Below are positions 46,579 to 54,144 of a stretch of DNA of 64,000 bases, one piece after another. The translations under genes were made by a program, and so were the position numbers. The DNA is from Verrucomicrobiota bacterium. GTDB taxonomy: Bacteria > Verrucomicrobiota > Verrucomicrobiia > Methylacidiphilales > JBCCWR01. The stretch lies in the NCBI GenBank assembly GCA_039192515.1, contig JBCCXA010000020.1, positions 1-64,000 of the forward strand, given 5' to 3'. How positions within the stretch are numbered: the first letter of the stretch is position 1; each line of letters starts with the position of its first letter. Under the pieces are notes generated by a model that ran no database searches, was not told the origin of the DNA, and saw only the letters and a program-made list of their open reading frames with translations.

Positions 46579-48217
46579 AAAAAAATAAGGGTAGGTAAAC
46601 TAAGCCTGTTATGATAACTAAACTAGATCCTATGATTCCAATAATTATGCCTGTCTTGATCATTTCCTGACTTTTAATAAGCCCCGTACTCATAGCTATG
46701 GCATTGGGTGGTGTTGAAATGGGAAGAATCATGGCAAAGCTGGTAGCCAGTGCAATAGTGATGACAATGGCTGGCATACTAAAATCGATACGATCAATTA
46801 GAGAAGGGCCAAGCCCTATAGCAAGTGGAACAATAATTGTTGCCGTAACAGTATTCGAGACAAAGTTAGAGAATAGGTAGCTGGAAAAAGCAAAGATTAA
46901 AATGAGGCCTACGCTCCCTAATGTAGTCAAATCAGCTAAAGACATGATCCAATAAGCGAGTTGAGTTTCTTGGATAGAAATGCCCAGGGAAATTCCTCCG
47001 GCTACTAACCATAAGACTTCCCACGAAAAGTTTCTAATATCTTTTACATCGATAGCTCCAATCGCGGGTAAAAGGGCAATGGGCAAAAAGGCGATGATTT
47101 TTGAGGAGAGTCCGTGTAACTTCTCGGTAAGCCAGAGAAATATCGTGACACTGAAGATGATAACGGTTCCGGTAGAATAAAAGGTGCGTTTAAATTCTCC
47201 TGTGAGTTTTAATTTGAAAGGCTCAGGCTTTGGTGGAAATAGTAGAAGTAAAATACGCCAGGAGATAAATAGCATGATAAGGGCTAAAGGGACTGTCATC
47301 AGCATCCACGACGAAAAAGAGATATTAACTCCATCATTGCTCAAGGCAGCTAGGACAATGGCATTGGGTGGTGTTCCTATAGGCGTCATAATACCTCCAA
47401 TATTAGCTCCAACTGGAATGCATAATGCCACAAGCTGACGGAAGGGGTTATCTTTTTCCTGTTGAGTCGCAATAGGCAAGACAATAGCCATCATCATGGC
47501 AGTGGTCGCAGTGTTACTCATGAAGGCCGAAAGCAGGGCCGTCACTAACATCAGACCTAGAGCGATATTGGCGGGCTTGTCGCCAAAAGGTAAGAGAAGA
47601 ACTTTGGTGATGGACTGGTCAATGTTGTACTTAACTACAGCAGCTGCTAGGGCAAAGCCTGCCAGAAAAAGAATAATTATAGGGTTTGCTAGTGTGCTGT
47701 AGAATTTTTTGTAGGAGGTTGGATTATAACTGGTAATCCAACCTTCCATATCCTTGGCAAGTATGTCACCCGGGAATAATTCATTTGAGCGTCCTATGAT
47801 ATAATTTTTCTTCTTAGAGGTAAGACTATCTACCGCGCCAATTTCTATAGCCTGAAATCCTCCAGTTTCGGTTTGTTTGTAAACCACGGTTTTATCATCC
47901 TGGATGCTAAGTGAATCTAAAGGGATCCAATAAAAACCTTTTTTAGTCCCATATGATTCTAGATTGTGAATGGAGTCCTCGAGAAAGATTTTTTTGGATA
48001 GAAGGCCATTGTCACTTAAAAGAAACACTTGCAGCAAAATAATCACCATGGAGGTAGCAAAGATTGGGATCGGTTCTGTAATCCAGAAAATGGCTGCCAT
48101 TACCAGGACTCCTAGCGTTATACGTGCAGGTATCAGCAGACCAGGAATAGGGAAAAAGCAAATGATTAACAAAGCTAAGATCCCCGCAATAAGACCAATG
48201 CATTGCTTTTGATTCAT
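46577..48217 (-). CDS. DASS/SLC13-family sodium-dependent anion symporter with extra loop
   Basis: The product is 546 residues from the ATG at 48217 (the frame extends 13 codons to a TTG). Carrier motifs are SAFMSNTATTAMMMAI, IGGIMTPIGTPPNAIVL and ILPISTPPNAIAMSTG, typical of DASS transporters for dicarboxylates or sulfate. About 95 hydrophilic residues lie between the early helices and the carrier core (EDSIHNLESYGTKKGFYW to SYKKFYSTL). This region is an unusual insertion likely facing outside the membrane. The substrate cannot be deduced. Confidence 0.88.
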   Translation of the reverse strand: MNQKQCIGLIAGILALLIICFFPIPGLLIPARITLGVLVMAAIFWITEPIPIFATSMVIILLQVFLLSDNGLLSKKIFLEDSIHNLESYGTKKGFYWIPLDSLSIQDDKTVVYKQTETGGFQAIEIGAVDSLTSKKKNYIIGRSNELFPGDILAKDMEGWITSYNPTSYKKFYSTLANPIIILFLAGFALAAAVVKYNIDQSITKVLLLPFGDKPANIALGLMLVTALLSAFMSNTATTAMMMAIVLPIATQQEKDNPFRQLVALCIPVGANIGGIMTPIGTPPNAIVLAALSNDGVNISFSSWMLMTVPLALIMLFISWRILLLLFPPKPEPFKLKLTGEFKRTFYSTGTVIIFSVTIFLWLTEKLHGLSSKIIAFLPIALLPAIGAIDVKDIRNFSWEVLWLVAGGISLGISIQETQLAYWIMSLADLTTLGSVGLILIFAFSSYLFSNFVSNTVTATIIVPLAIGLGPSLIDRIDFSMPAIVITIALATSFAMILPISTPPNAIAMSTGLIKSQEMIKTGIIIGIIGSSLVIITGLVYLPLFF

Positions 48218-48305
48218 GTATACATGCAGCTTCCGACCTAGTGCCTCAGATGGCAAGGAAAAAGCGCCTCTACATTTTTAATAAATAAGGCCGATTGTAC
48301 AGGCA

Positions 48306-49079
48306 ATGGATTCTTCAGAGGTTACAGATTTACAATTGCAATACATTCGTTCGGCTAACCAGGCACTGGAGGCTTTAAAACTCCACTGGGATTTTAATGA
48401 GAAGCATCGGGCCTATGTTAAAAGTATCTCAGATTGGATTAGCTATCATGATATTTTTGTGGAACAAGAGTATGACCATGCTCTTAAAGATGTGCTAAAC
48501 TCTGGAGACAATATTAAGCTTCTAGATATAGGAGCAAATGTAGGGTACTTTTTACTTCGCGCAATGGTGTTGCGCGACGCGATCAAGCCATCCACACGTC
48601 TATGCATGCATGCAGTCGAAGGGTGCTCTAAAACCTATAAAGACCTGTGCGATCGAATTGAATCTCAGCTAGAAGTAGGGGACAAACTTGCACTACACCT
48701 TGGCATCGTTGGGAAATTACAAGGTACCGCTCGCTTCACAGACTATGATTTCTCTGGGTGGAATACTCTCTATGAGAGAAGTGGAACAGCCATAGCAGAA
48801 GAGAGAAAAGTAGAAGAGCGAGAGTTTCTTGATTTGCGAGCAGTCTTTGATGAGCTTGAGACAGTTGATCTCTTAAAAGTTAATGCTGAGGGTTCTGAAT
48901 TAGTCTTTTTTGAAACCTATCATGAGCAGTTGGCAAAAGTGAGAGAAATTGTCTTTGTCATGCATCCTAAAAAATATGACATAGGAGCTTGTCATGATAT
49001 ATTAAAGCGTGTTGGTTTTGAAAGAATCGAGAGGGTTTCTAAAAATTGGGTGTTTAGGGCATTTCGTGACAAAGTTTAA
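48306..49079 (+). CDS. FkbM-like SAM-dependent methyltransferase
   Basis: The 257-residue protein has the SAM-binding loop IKLLDIGANVGYFLLRAMVL (about residues 76-95). Later it has EREFLDLRAVFDELETVDLLKVNAEGSELVFFE, the pattern of FkbM methyltransferases (D-x-LK-x-D-x-EG-x-E, here with VNAEGSE). Such enzymes methylate sugars or small molecules, often in surface-glycan loci. The target here is unknown. It runs into hisK on the same strand after 41 bases. Confidence 0.75.
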   Translation: MDSSEVTDLQLQYIRSANQALEALKLHWDFNEKHRAYVKSISDWISYHDIFVEQEYDHALKDVLNSGDNIKLLDIGANVGYFLLRAMVLRDAIKPSTRLCMHAVEGCSKTYKDLCDRIESQLEVGDKLALHLGIVGKLQGTARFTDYDFSGWNTLYERSGTAIAEERKVEEREFLDLRAVFDELETVDLLKVNAEGSELVFFETYHEQLAKVREIVFVMHPKKYDIGACHDILKRVGFERIERVSKNWVFRAFRDKV

Positions 49080-49120
49080 AAGCTTTTGTTTGTATAAAAT
49101 TGGTAGTCTAAGGGTTTGGT

Positions 49121-49936
49121 GTGGAATCTATTTTGTACGAAACACATAGTCACACATTTCTATGTAAGCATGCACAAGGCACAGTGGGTGATTATGCTCA
49201 AAAAGCCTATGCACGCGGCTTGAAAGGCTTGACAATCACTTGCCACTGCCCTTTGCCAGATGGTATGTCACAGCATGTTCGTATGGATAGAAGTCAATAC
49301 GCGCTCTATCAAGATCTTGTGGCAGAGGCTCGTGATAAATGGAGAGGCAAAGTAGATGTTCAAGTTGGTCTAGAGAGCGATTATTTTCCCGGATTGGAGA
49401 AGTATTTAGAAGAATTACATGCGGAATACCCCTTAAATTATATCTTAGGGTCCGTGCATCCTCAGATTAACTATTACAGAGAACGTTTCTCTTCAGGGAC
49501 TTGGCAGGAAACTGTAAAAAACTATTTTGACCAACTTGCTGAGACAGCTGAAACAGGCATGTATGATTGCTTGGCGCATCCTGACTTGATTAAGAACGAA
49601 AACCCTGAGAATTGGAATGTGGCATCTGCTCTTGATTTTGTAAGACCTGCCTTAGACCGTATTGCCAAAACTGGATTGGCTATGGAGTTGAATACCTCGG
49701 GCGTCAAAAAATCAATTCCGCAAATGAACCCCGCACCTGAGATTCTACATGAGATACGTATTCGGGGCATACCGATGGTCATAGGTGCTGATGCTCATGT
49801 GCCTGAGAGGGTAGGAGATCTTTTCGAAGTGGCTCTGGATACCCTAGAGAAAGCAGGTTTCAAAGAAGTCTCCTTCTTTAAAAGTAGAGAAAGGCAAAGC
49901 GTTTTGATATCCGATGCTCGTGGTAGCTTGATTTAA
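49121..49936 (+). CDS. hisK: Histidinol-phosphatase, PHP family
   Basis: The 271-residue PHP-domain enzyme starts at a GTG. It carries metal ligands in YETHSHTFLCKHAQG, CHCPLPDG, GLESDYFPG, ILGSVHPQ, CLAHPDLIK and IGADAHVPERVG. HisK dephosphorylates histidinol phosphate in histidine synthesis. Other PHP phosphatases look alike, but the GSVH and LAHPDL motifs favour HisK. It converges on bioB with a 4-base overlap. Confidence 0.85.
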   Translation: MESILYETHSHTFLCKHAQGTVGDYAQKAYARGLKGLTITCHCPLPDGMSQHVRMDRSQYALYQDLVAEARDKWRGKVDVQVGLESDYFPGLEKYLEELHAEYPLNYILGSVHPQINYYRERFSSGTWQETVKNYFDQLAETAETGMYDCLAHPDLIKNENPENWNVASALDFVRPALDRIAKTGLAMELNTSGVKKSIPQMNPAPEILHEIRIRGIPMVIGADAHVPERVGDLFEVALDTLEKAGFKEVSFFKSRERQSVLISDARGSLI

Positions 49937-50919
49937 GCAGCAGTTTGGCAGGTTACGGGACTTACAGCGGGTCTAGGCGGTTGAGCTTCTAGGCCCAAAC
50001 TTTTTAGTAGTTGCATGTCTTGGTGCTCTTCAGGATTGCCAGCTGTAAGTAACTTATCTCCGTAGAAAATGGCATTGGCTCCAGCAAAGAAGCAAAGCGC
50101 TTGTCCTTCTTTGCTCATGCGGCTGCGACCAGCGGAGAGTCTGACTTTTGCCTGAGGAATAAAAATACGAGTTGTAGCGATCATACGAACCACCTCAAAG
50201 ATGTCTACTGTTTGTTGCTCTTCCAGTGGAGTTCCAGGCATTGACATGAGGGCATTGATAGGAACACTTTCAGGTTGTGGGGTCATATTGGCCAGGATTT
50301 CTAACATGCGGAGTCGATCATGAATAGTCTCACCTAAGCCTAGAATACCTCCACAGCATACGGAAATACCTGCATCTTGGGCGTGTTGTATGGTGTCTAG
50401 ACGGTCCTGAAACGTGTGAGTGGAAACGACATTAGGGTAGTATTCGGGGCTGGTGTCGATGTTATGATTATAGGCTGTTAATCCAGCTTCTTTTAGGCGA
50501 TTAGCCGCTCCTTGTGTCAGGCTACCCAATGTCACGCAAACTTCTAATCCTAGCTGACTTACCTTTTCAACTGTTTCGATAACCTTAGCAAATTTCTCTT
50601 CGTCCTCTTTCACGCCTTTCCAGGCTGCACCCATACAAAAGCGAGTGGCTCCATTCTTTTTTGCATCTTCAGCAATAGGGAGAATCTCCTCTGCGCACAT
50701 CAATTTTTCCTTTTCGATCGCTGTTTTGTAATGAGCGCTTTGGGCACAGTAGGAGCAGTCTTCACTGCAGCCTCCTGTTTTGATACTAAGGAGCTTGCAT
50801 AGTTGGATTTCGTTGTTGGTCCAATGTTCCAAATAGGTGTTTCTGCTACGTTGGATAAGGTCGAAGAAAGGCAAGTCATAGATTGCCTGGATCTCTTCAA
50901 ATAAAACAGTTTCTTGCAT
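49933..50919 (-). CDS. bioB: Biotin synthase
   Basis: BioB is the radical-SAM enzyme that inserts sulfur into dethiobiotin. The 328-residue product has the cluster motif GGCSEDCSYCAQSAHY (Cys51, Cys55, Cys58), MGAAWKGVKEDEEKF, AYNHNIDTSPEYYPNVVSTHTF, GGILGLGETIHDRL and KVRLSAGRSRMSKEGQALCFFAGANAIFYGDKLLT. Intact and of usual length. No other bio gene is adjacent. Repeat copy B lies directly upstream of the gene. Confidence 0.97.
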   Translation of the reverse strand: MQETVLFEEIQAIYDLPFFDLIQRSRNTYLEHWTNNEIQLCKLLSIKTGGCSEDCSYCAQSAHYKTAIEKEKLMCAEEILPIAEDAKKNGATRFCMGAAWKGVKEDEEKFAKVIETVEKVSQLGLEVCVTLGSLTQGAANRLKEAGLTAYNHNIDTSPEYYPNVVSTHTFQDRLDTIQHAQDAGISVCCGGILGLGETIHDRLRMLEILANMTPQPESVPINALMSMPGTPLEEQQTVDIFEVVRMIATTRIFIPQAKVRLSAGRSRMSKEGQALCFFAGANAIFYGDKLLTAGNPEEHQDMQLLKSLGLEAQPPRPAVSPVTCQTAA

Positions 50920-50956
50920 ATAGCTTGCTCTTTATAATTTAACCTTGACTATGAAA

Positions 50957-51107
50957 TAGAGACTTAAAGATTTGCCCAAGATTTTGACCCCGAAAAGCAT
51001 ACAGTCTCCTAGGGGTATCACCTGTAGATATATCTTCGTGGACTTTCTTTTTCTTGTGACTCAAGCTTTTACACATCTCGTTCAAATTCTATGACATGAT
51101 CTGGGTC
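50957..51107. repeat. Dispersed ~150-bp repeat, copy B
   Basis: Diverged copy of 46429-46578 in the same orientation, starting tagagacttaaag and ending gatctgggtc. It lies upstream of bioB and downstream of an unknown gene on the minus strand. Confidence 0.7.
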
Positions 51108-51181
51108 TAATTTCTTCCTACACAAATGGTTGCAGACTCGGTACGGTGGGACAAGAAAAATACTATTGTGTTATTACATGA

Positions 51182-51664
51182 TTAGGGCTTTTTTAAATTC
51201 TGGAATTGCTTAGCAAAGGCTTGAGAACTAATCCTTACTTCGATGACTTGATCTTTTTCAAGCTTAAGTGAGGCGATAGCTTTCTGGTCTATCCGAACAT
51301 AGCGTTTTGGGTTGGAGCTAGCATTACTAACAAGCTTCCATTCTGACCCTTGGGCATTAGCCTCTAGAATGGCTTTGTGAAGTGATTTTGGAAAAGGTCG
51401 AATAGTCTTCTCTATTCCGGGGACAATACGCAAATATTGCTCAGATAAGCTTTTGTTATTGGCAAAAAAGATATCAATCACAAGGTCATTATTTGTATAG
51501 GTTTTGAGTTCGAGGTTTGTCGCTTCAATTTTTTGCTCTTTGATAGGAGCTCCAAAACGCTTTTTGATTTCTTCAGAAGATTCGCCCAGACGGGCATAAC
51601 TTGAGGCAATACTTGTGGCGTAACAGAAAATTGTCGCTACTGCGAAGCAGATTGTTGGTCTCAT
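51182..51664 (-). CDS. Unknown secreted protein with LGES-type domain
   Basis: A 160-residue protein with a signal peptide (PTICFAVATIFCYATSIASSYA). A conserved-looking segment follows, ARLGESSEEIKKRFGAPIKEQ, of a sort common at the N-terminus of small exported proteins in this bacterial group. The rest is mixed alpha/beta with no known catalytic motif. It follows the 51735-52298 gene on the same strand by 70 bases. Function unknown. Confidence 0.65.
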   Translation of the reverse strand: MRPTICFAVATIFCYATSIASSYARLGESSEEIKKRFGAPIKEQKIEATNLELKTYTNNDLVIDIFFANNKSLSEQYLRIVPGIEKTIRPFPKSLHKAILEANAQGSEWKLVSNASSNPKRYVRIDQKAIASLKLEKDQVIEVRISSQAFAKQFQNLKKP

Positions 51665-51734
51665 CCGTTCTATCCAGCTATAGACTTTAATCTGAGTTTA
51701 ATAGTATTAGCAAGCTGAGAATGATTTGCAGCTT

Positions 51735-52298
51735 TTAACTTAACAGTAAGCGGAATCTGTCTCCGGTATTTACGGAAGCTTCGTAGATAGGTTTGAGTAA
51801 GCCGACATTAAAATCTTTTCCTCTGCGCCAGCTATAACGCCTCTGCTCTGTTTGAGTTGCTGCTTCACCCAAGAGGAAAACAACTCGTGGTACAGATTCT
51901 CTTAGGATGTCTTTGAGCTGACCGTCTCGTGACCAGGGGTAATCTGCAATAAAAATTTCAGAATCTACTAGCCCCCCTGCACGCCAATAGTGAATTTTCT
52001 GGTTCCATTCCTTGTCTCGGCTAGGAATTTCATCCTCAAAATTAGTGGATGTTTCAACTTTTGATAAAACATTGAGGTGGGTTAGCGGAGCTTCAGTTAA
52101 AAGTCTGATAAGGCTTTTTTTATTATACCCGCAGTAATAAGCACAAAACCATTCCCGTGATCGTAGAATGTCGCTAAGGACTGCAAGCCCTTCGGAATAT
52201 TCGTTGATTGGATTGATGATTTGTTTTAGATCAATAGGATCTTCTATTGTCTGACTTGGCATAGCCTTTCTGCTTTCTAGTGATTGTTGAGCATCCAA
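51735..52298 (-). CDS. Unknown 187-residue cytoplasmic protein
   Basis: No signal peptide or membrane segment. It is rich in aromatic and charged residues (SREWFCAYYCGYNKKSL, WNQKIHYWRAGGLVDSE, RRYSWRRGKDFNVGLLKP). I do not recognise the family. Its downstream neighbour is a secreted unknown. The terminator at 52410-52436 separates it from hsp20 upstream. Confidence 0.5.
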   Translation of the reverse strand: MDAQQSLESRKAMPSQTIEDPIDLKQIINPINEYSEGLAVLSDILRSREWFCAYYCGYNKKSLIRLLTEAPLTHLNVLSKVETSTNFEDEIPSRDKEWNQKIHYWRAGGLVDSEIFIADYPWSRDGQLKDILRESVPRVVFLLGEAATQTEQRRYSWRRGKDFNVGLLKPIYEASVNTGDRFRLLLS

Positions 52299-52409
52299 AG
52301 TAAATAAACTTGTTCATCTTTCAAGATCGGCGGTTGCTGGATAGAGTTTAGCGAATGGATTATTATGCAGGGTCATTCGGTATTATATACATGTTGATTG
52401 CATCACAAA

Positions 52410-52436
52410 AAAACGGCTCATTATGAGAGCCGTTTT
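52410..52436. terminator. Terminator downstream of hsp20
   Basis: AAACGGCTC pairs with GAGCCGTTT around a 5-base ATTAT loop, with A and T runs on the two sides. For the minus-strand hsp20 the hairpin is followed by a T tract, so it terminates hsp20 transcription. It could work in both directions. Confidence 0.85.
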
Positions 52437-52463
52437 TAATAATATTAATTATATTCAATATAT

Positions 52464-52868
52464 TCAATTGACTTTGATTTCGATGCTCTTGGGCTTGGCT
52501 TCTTCGCGTTTTGGCAAATTTAGCGTAAGCACTCCATGCTGAATCACCGCATTGATCTTATCCACATCTACATCATCAGGAAGATAGAAGCTTTTATTAA
52601 CTTCAGGACCTTTATGATCTTTTGCTGAACCGAGACCACTTCGGGTAGCTTTAATATGGATAAGGTCGTTATCCACCCGAATAGCTAGGGTTTCTTTGCT
52701 TACTCCAGGTAAGTCTATTTCAACAGAGTAAGCATCGTCATTTTGCCTAGTGCGGGTGTTTTGGTTCAAATCCCAAGTGGATTTTACATTAAAGAAGGCA
52801 TCCAAAAAGCCATCAATATTCGCATGATCTTTCTGAACAGGGTTTGTGTTACATCTTGTTAAATACAT
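52464..52868 (-). CDS. hsp20: Small heat-shock protein, Hsp20 family
   Basis: A 134-residue alpha-crystallin-domain chaperone that binds unfolding proteins. The domain runs from about residue 38 (RQNDDAYSVEIDLPGVSKETLAI) through NKSFYLPDDVDVDKINAVIQHGVLTLNLPKRE, ending in the short KPKSIEIKVN tail. The N-terminal arm is short. Two palindromic operator-like motifs lie 112-176 bases upstream of the start, toward the divergent lipoprotein gene. Confidence 0.94.
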   Translation of the reverse strand: MYLTRCNTNPVQKDHANIDGFLDAFFNVKSTWDLNQNTRTRQNDDAYSVEIDLPGVSKETLAIRVDNDLIHIKATRSGLGSAKDHKGPEVNKSFYLPDDVDVDKINAVIQHGVLTLNLPKREEAKPKSIEIKVN

Positions 52869-52979
52869 TATTTTATTTCCTTTCGTTGAATTATCAGGTC
52901 TTTATATGGCAGGATGGATGCCAACACTTTTCAAAATTAAAGTGTTGATAATGAATGACTTATGAATTCTTAAGAATTT

Positions 52980-53006
52980 TCAATTGTGCCAATATGGCGC
53001 AATTGA
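52980..53006. promoter_or_regulatory. Operator-like inverted repeat, copy 1 (hsp20 / lipoprotein divergent region)
   Basis: TCAATTGTGCC and GGCGCAATTGA form 11-bp arms with one mismatch around AATAT. A closely related motif follows at 53019-53044. Position between divergent genes suggests a shared regulator. Confidence 0.6.
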
Positions 53007-53018
53007 ATGGACCGTGAA

Positions 53019-53044
53019 TCATTGTGTCACTATGGCGCAAATGA
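53019..53044. promoter_or_regulatory. Operator-like motif, copy 2
   Basis: TCATTGTGTCACTATGGCG then CAAATGA repeats the copy-1 pattern (TTGTG...TATGGCGCAA) in the same orientation about 39 bases away. The arms are less symmetric than in copy 1. Confidence 0.55.
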
Positions 53045-53096
53045 AATTTATATCTTGGTAGCTTACTTTGATGGTTATTTGTGTTAATTTTATGGA

Positions 53097-53510
53097 ATGA
53101 TGCGTGGGCTTTTTGTTTCAGTAATCGCCCTATTTCTGTTGAGTGCCTGTGCCACACCGCTGAGCAGGTCCGAAAAATATGCCGAAGCCTTTACAGGGCT
53201 AAGCGAGGGAGATAAGGCTTTAGTATTAGAAGGTAAAATACGTGAGGGCTTACCTGCAGATGGCGTGCTCATAGCTCTCGGCAAGCCATCCAAAGTCAAC
53301 AAAGGTGTCCGTAAGGGTAGTGAGGAATTATACTGGGTCTATTCTCGGCTCGTGACCTATACGATACCGAGTCATCACTATGCGCATTTAGGATGTAGGA
53401 ACGATGTGATTCTTAGTCGTGTTTACTCACCTCATTTTATTACTCGTAGCGAAGATGAATTTGAGGTGATCTTACAAGGTGGTCATGTCATAGGGTGGCG
53501 GGACTTGTAA
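53097..53510 (+). CDS. Small lipoprotein with SmpA/OmlA-like segment
   Basis: A 137-residue protein with a lipobox (FLLSAC near residue 18), so it is probably lipid-anchored. The segment VLEGKIREGLPADGVLIALGKPSKVNKG has the look of the SmpA/BamE-like fold (helix, then G-x-P). HHYAHLGCRNDVILSRVY follows. Function unknown. It is divergent from hsp20, and two operator-like motifs lie 53-117 bases upstream of its start. Confidence 0.65.
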   Translation: MMRGLFVSVIALFLLSACATPLSRSEKYAEAFTGLSEGDKALVLEGKIREGLPADGVLIALGKPSKVNKGVRKGSEELYWVYSRLVTYTIPSHHYAHLGCRNDVILSRVYSPHFITRSEDEFEVILQGGHVIGWRDL

Positions 53511-53548
53511 TTTGAACCTTGATTTTGTCTTCGCTTCGAAAATGAGGT

Positions 53549-53911
53549 CTACTCGGCAGATTCTGTCAGAGAAGGATCTGTGCCGGGTATCAGAAGCTTA
53601 TCTCCTACTCGGATCATATCGCTTTCTAAATTGTTGAGTTTCTTGATGGTCATAACTTGAGTCCCATACTCGCGAGATAATTTCCAGAGAGAGTCGCCTG
53701 GTTTGATAGTGTATTCGAAAGTTGTTTGAGGAGTAGTTGGCTCAATCACTTCTGCGCCATAAGTTGATTCATATCCAGTTACAGATGGATCAAAAATGTC
53801 GGACGATTGATCGCCAGAGTTAGAATTGGAGCTGCATCCTACAAATGTAAGAGAGCCAAGAATAGTTAGGGAAAGAAGTCCAGTATTTATGGAACGAGTC
53901 ACGTGTATCAT
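53549..53911 (-). CDS. LysM-domain lipoprotein
   Basis: The 120-residue protein has a signal peptide with lipobox (LGSLTFVGCSS). A Ser/Asp-rich spacer is followed by a single LysM domain at residues 66-112 (YTIKPGDSLWKLSREYGTQVMTIKKLNNL, ending DKLLIPG). LysM binds peptidoglycan, so it is probably an envelope-anchored, cell-wall-binding protein. It converges on the small lipoprotein gene; pbp1A starts 234 bases away on the other strand. Confidence 0.85.
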   Translation of the reverse strand: MIHVTRSINTGLLSLTILGSLTFVGCSSNSNSGDQSSDIFDPSVTGYESTYGAEVIEPTTPQTTFEYTIKPGDSLWKLSREYGTQVMTIKKLNNLESDMIRVGDKLLIPGTDPSLTESAE

Positions 53912-54144
53912 AGAATTATGATGCTATCACTAAGTTTCACTTCGTGCTACACTTTTCACGAGAGGATGCGCTAACGAGGATAAAAACACTTTTATACAGC
54001 TTTCCTATTTCCTGCCGATGACTGAAAAGGCTAATTGTGAGGATTTTAGCTTACAGTAAAGCGACAACATGGTATTAGTTAAAGTGTTAGTTAGCGATTG
54101 TTTAACGCTATTACTAAAGATTTGATACTTATCCTTTTAGATTT

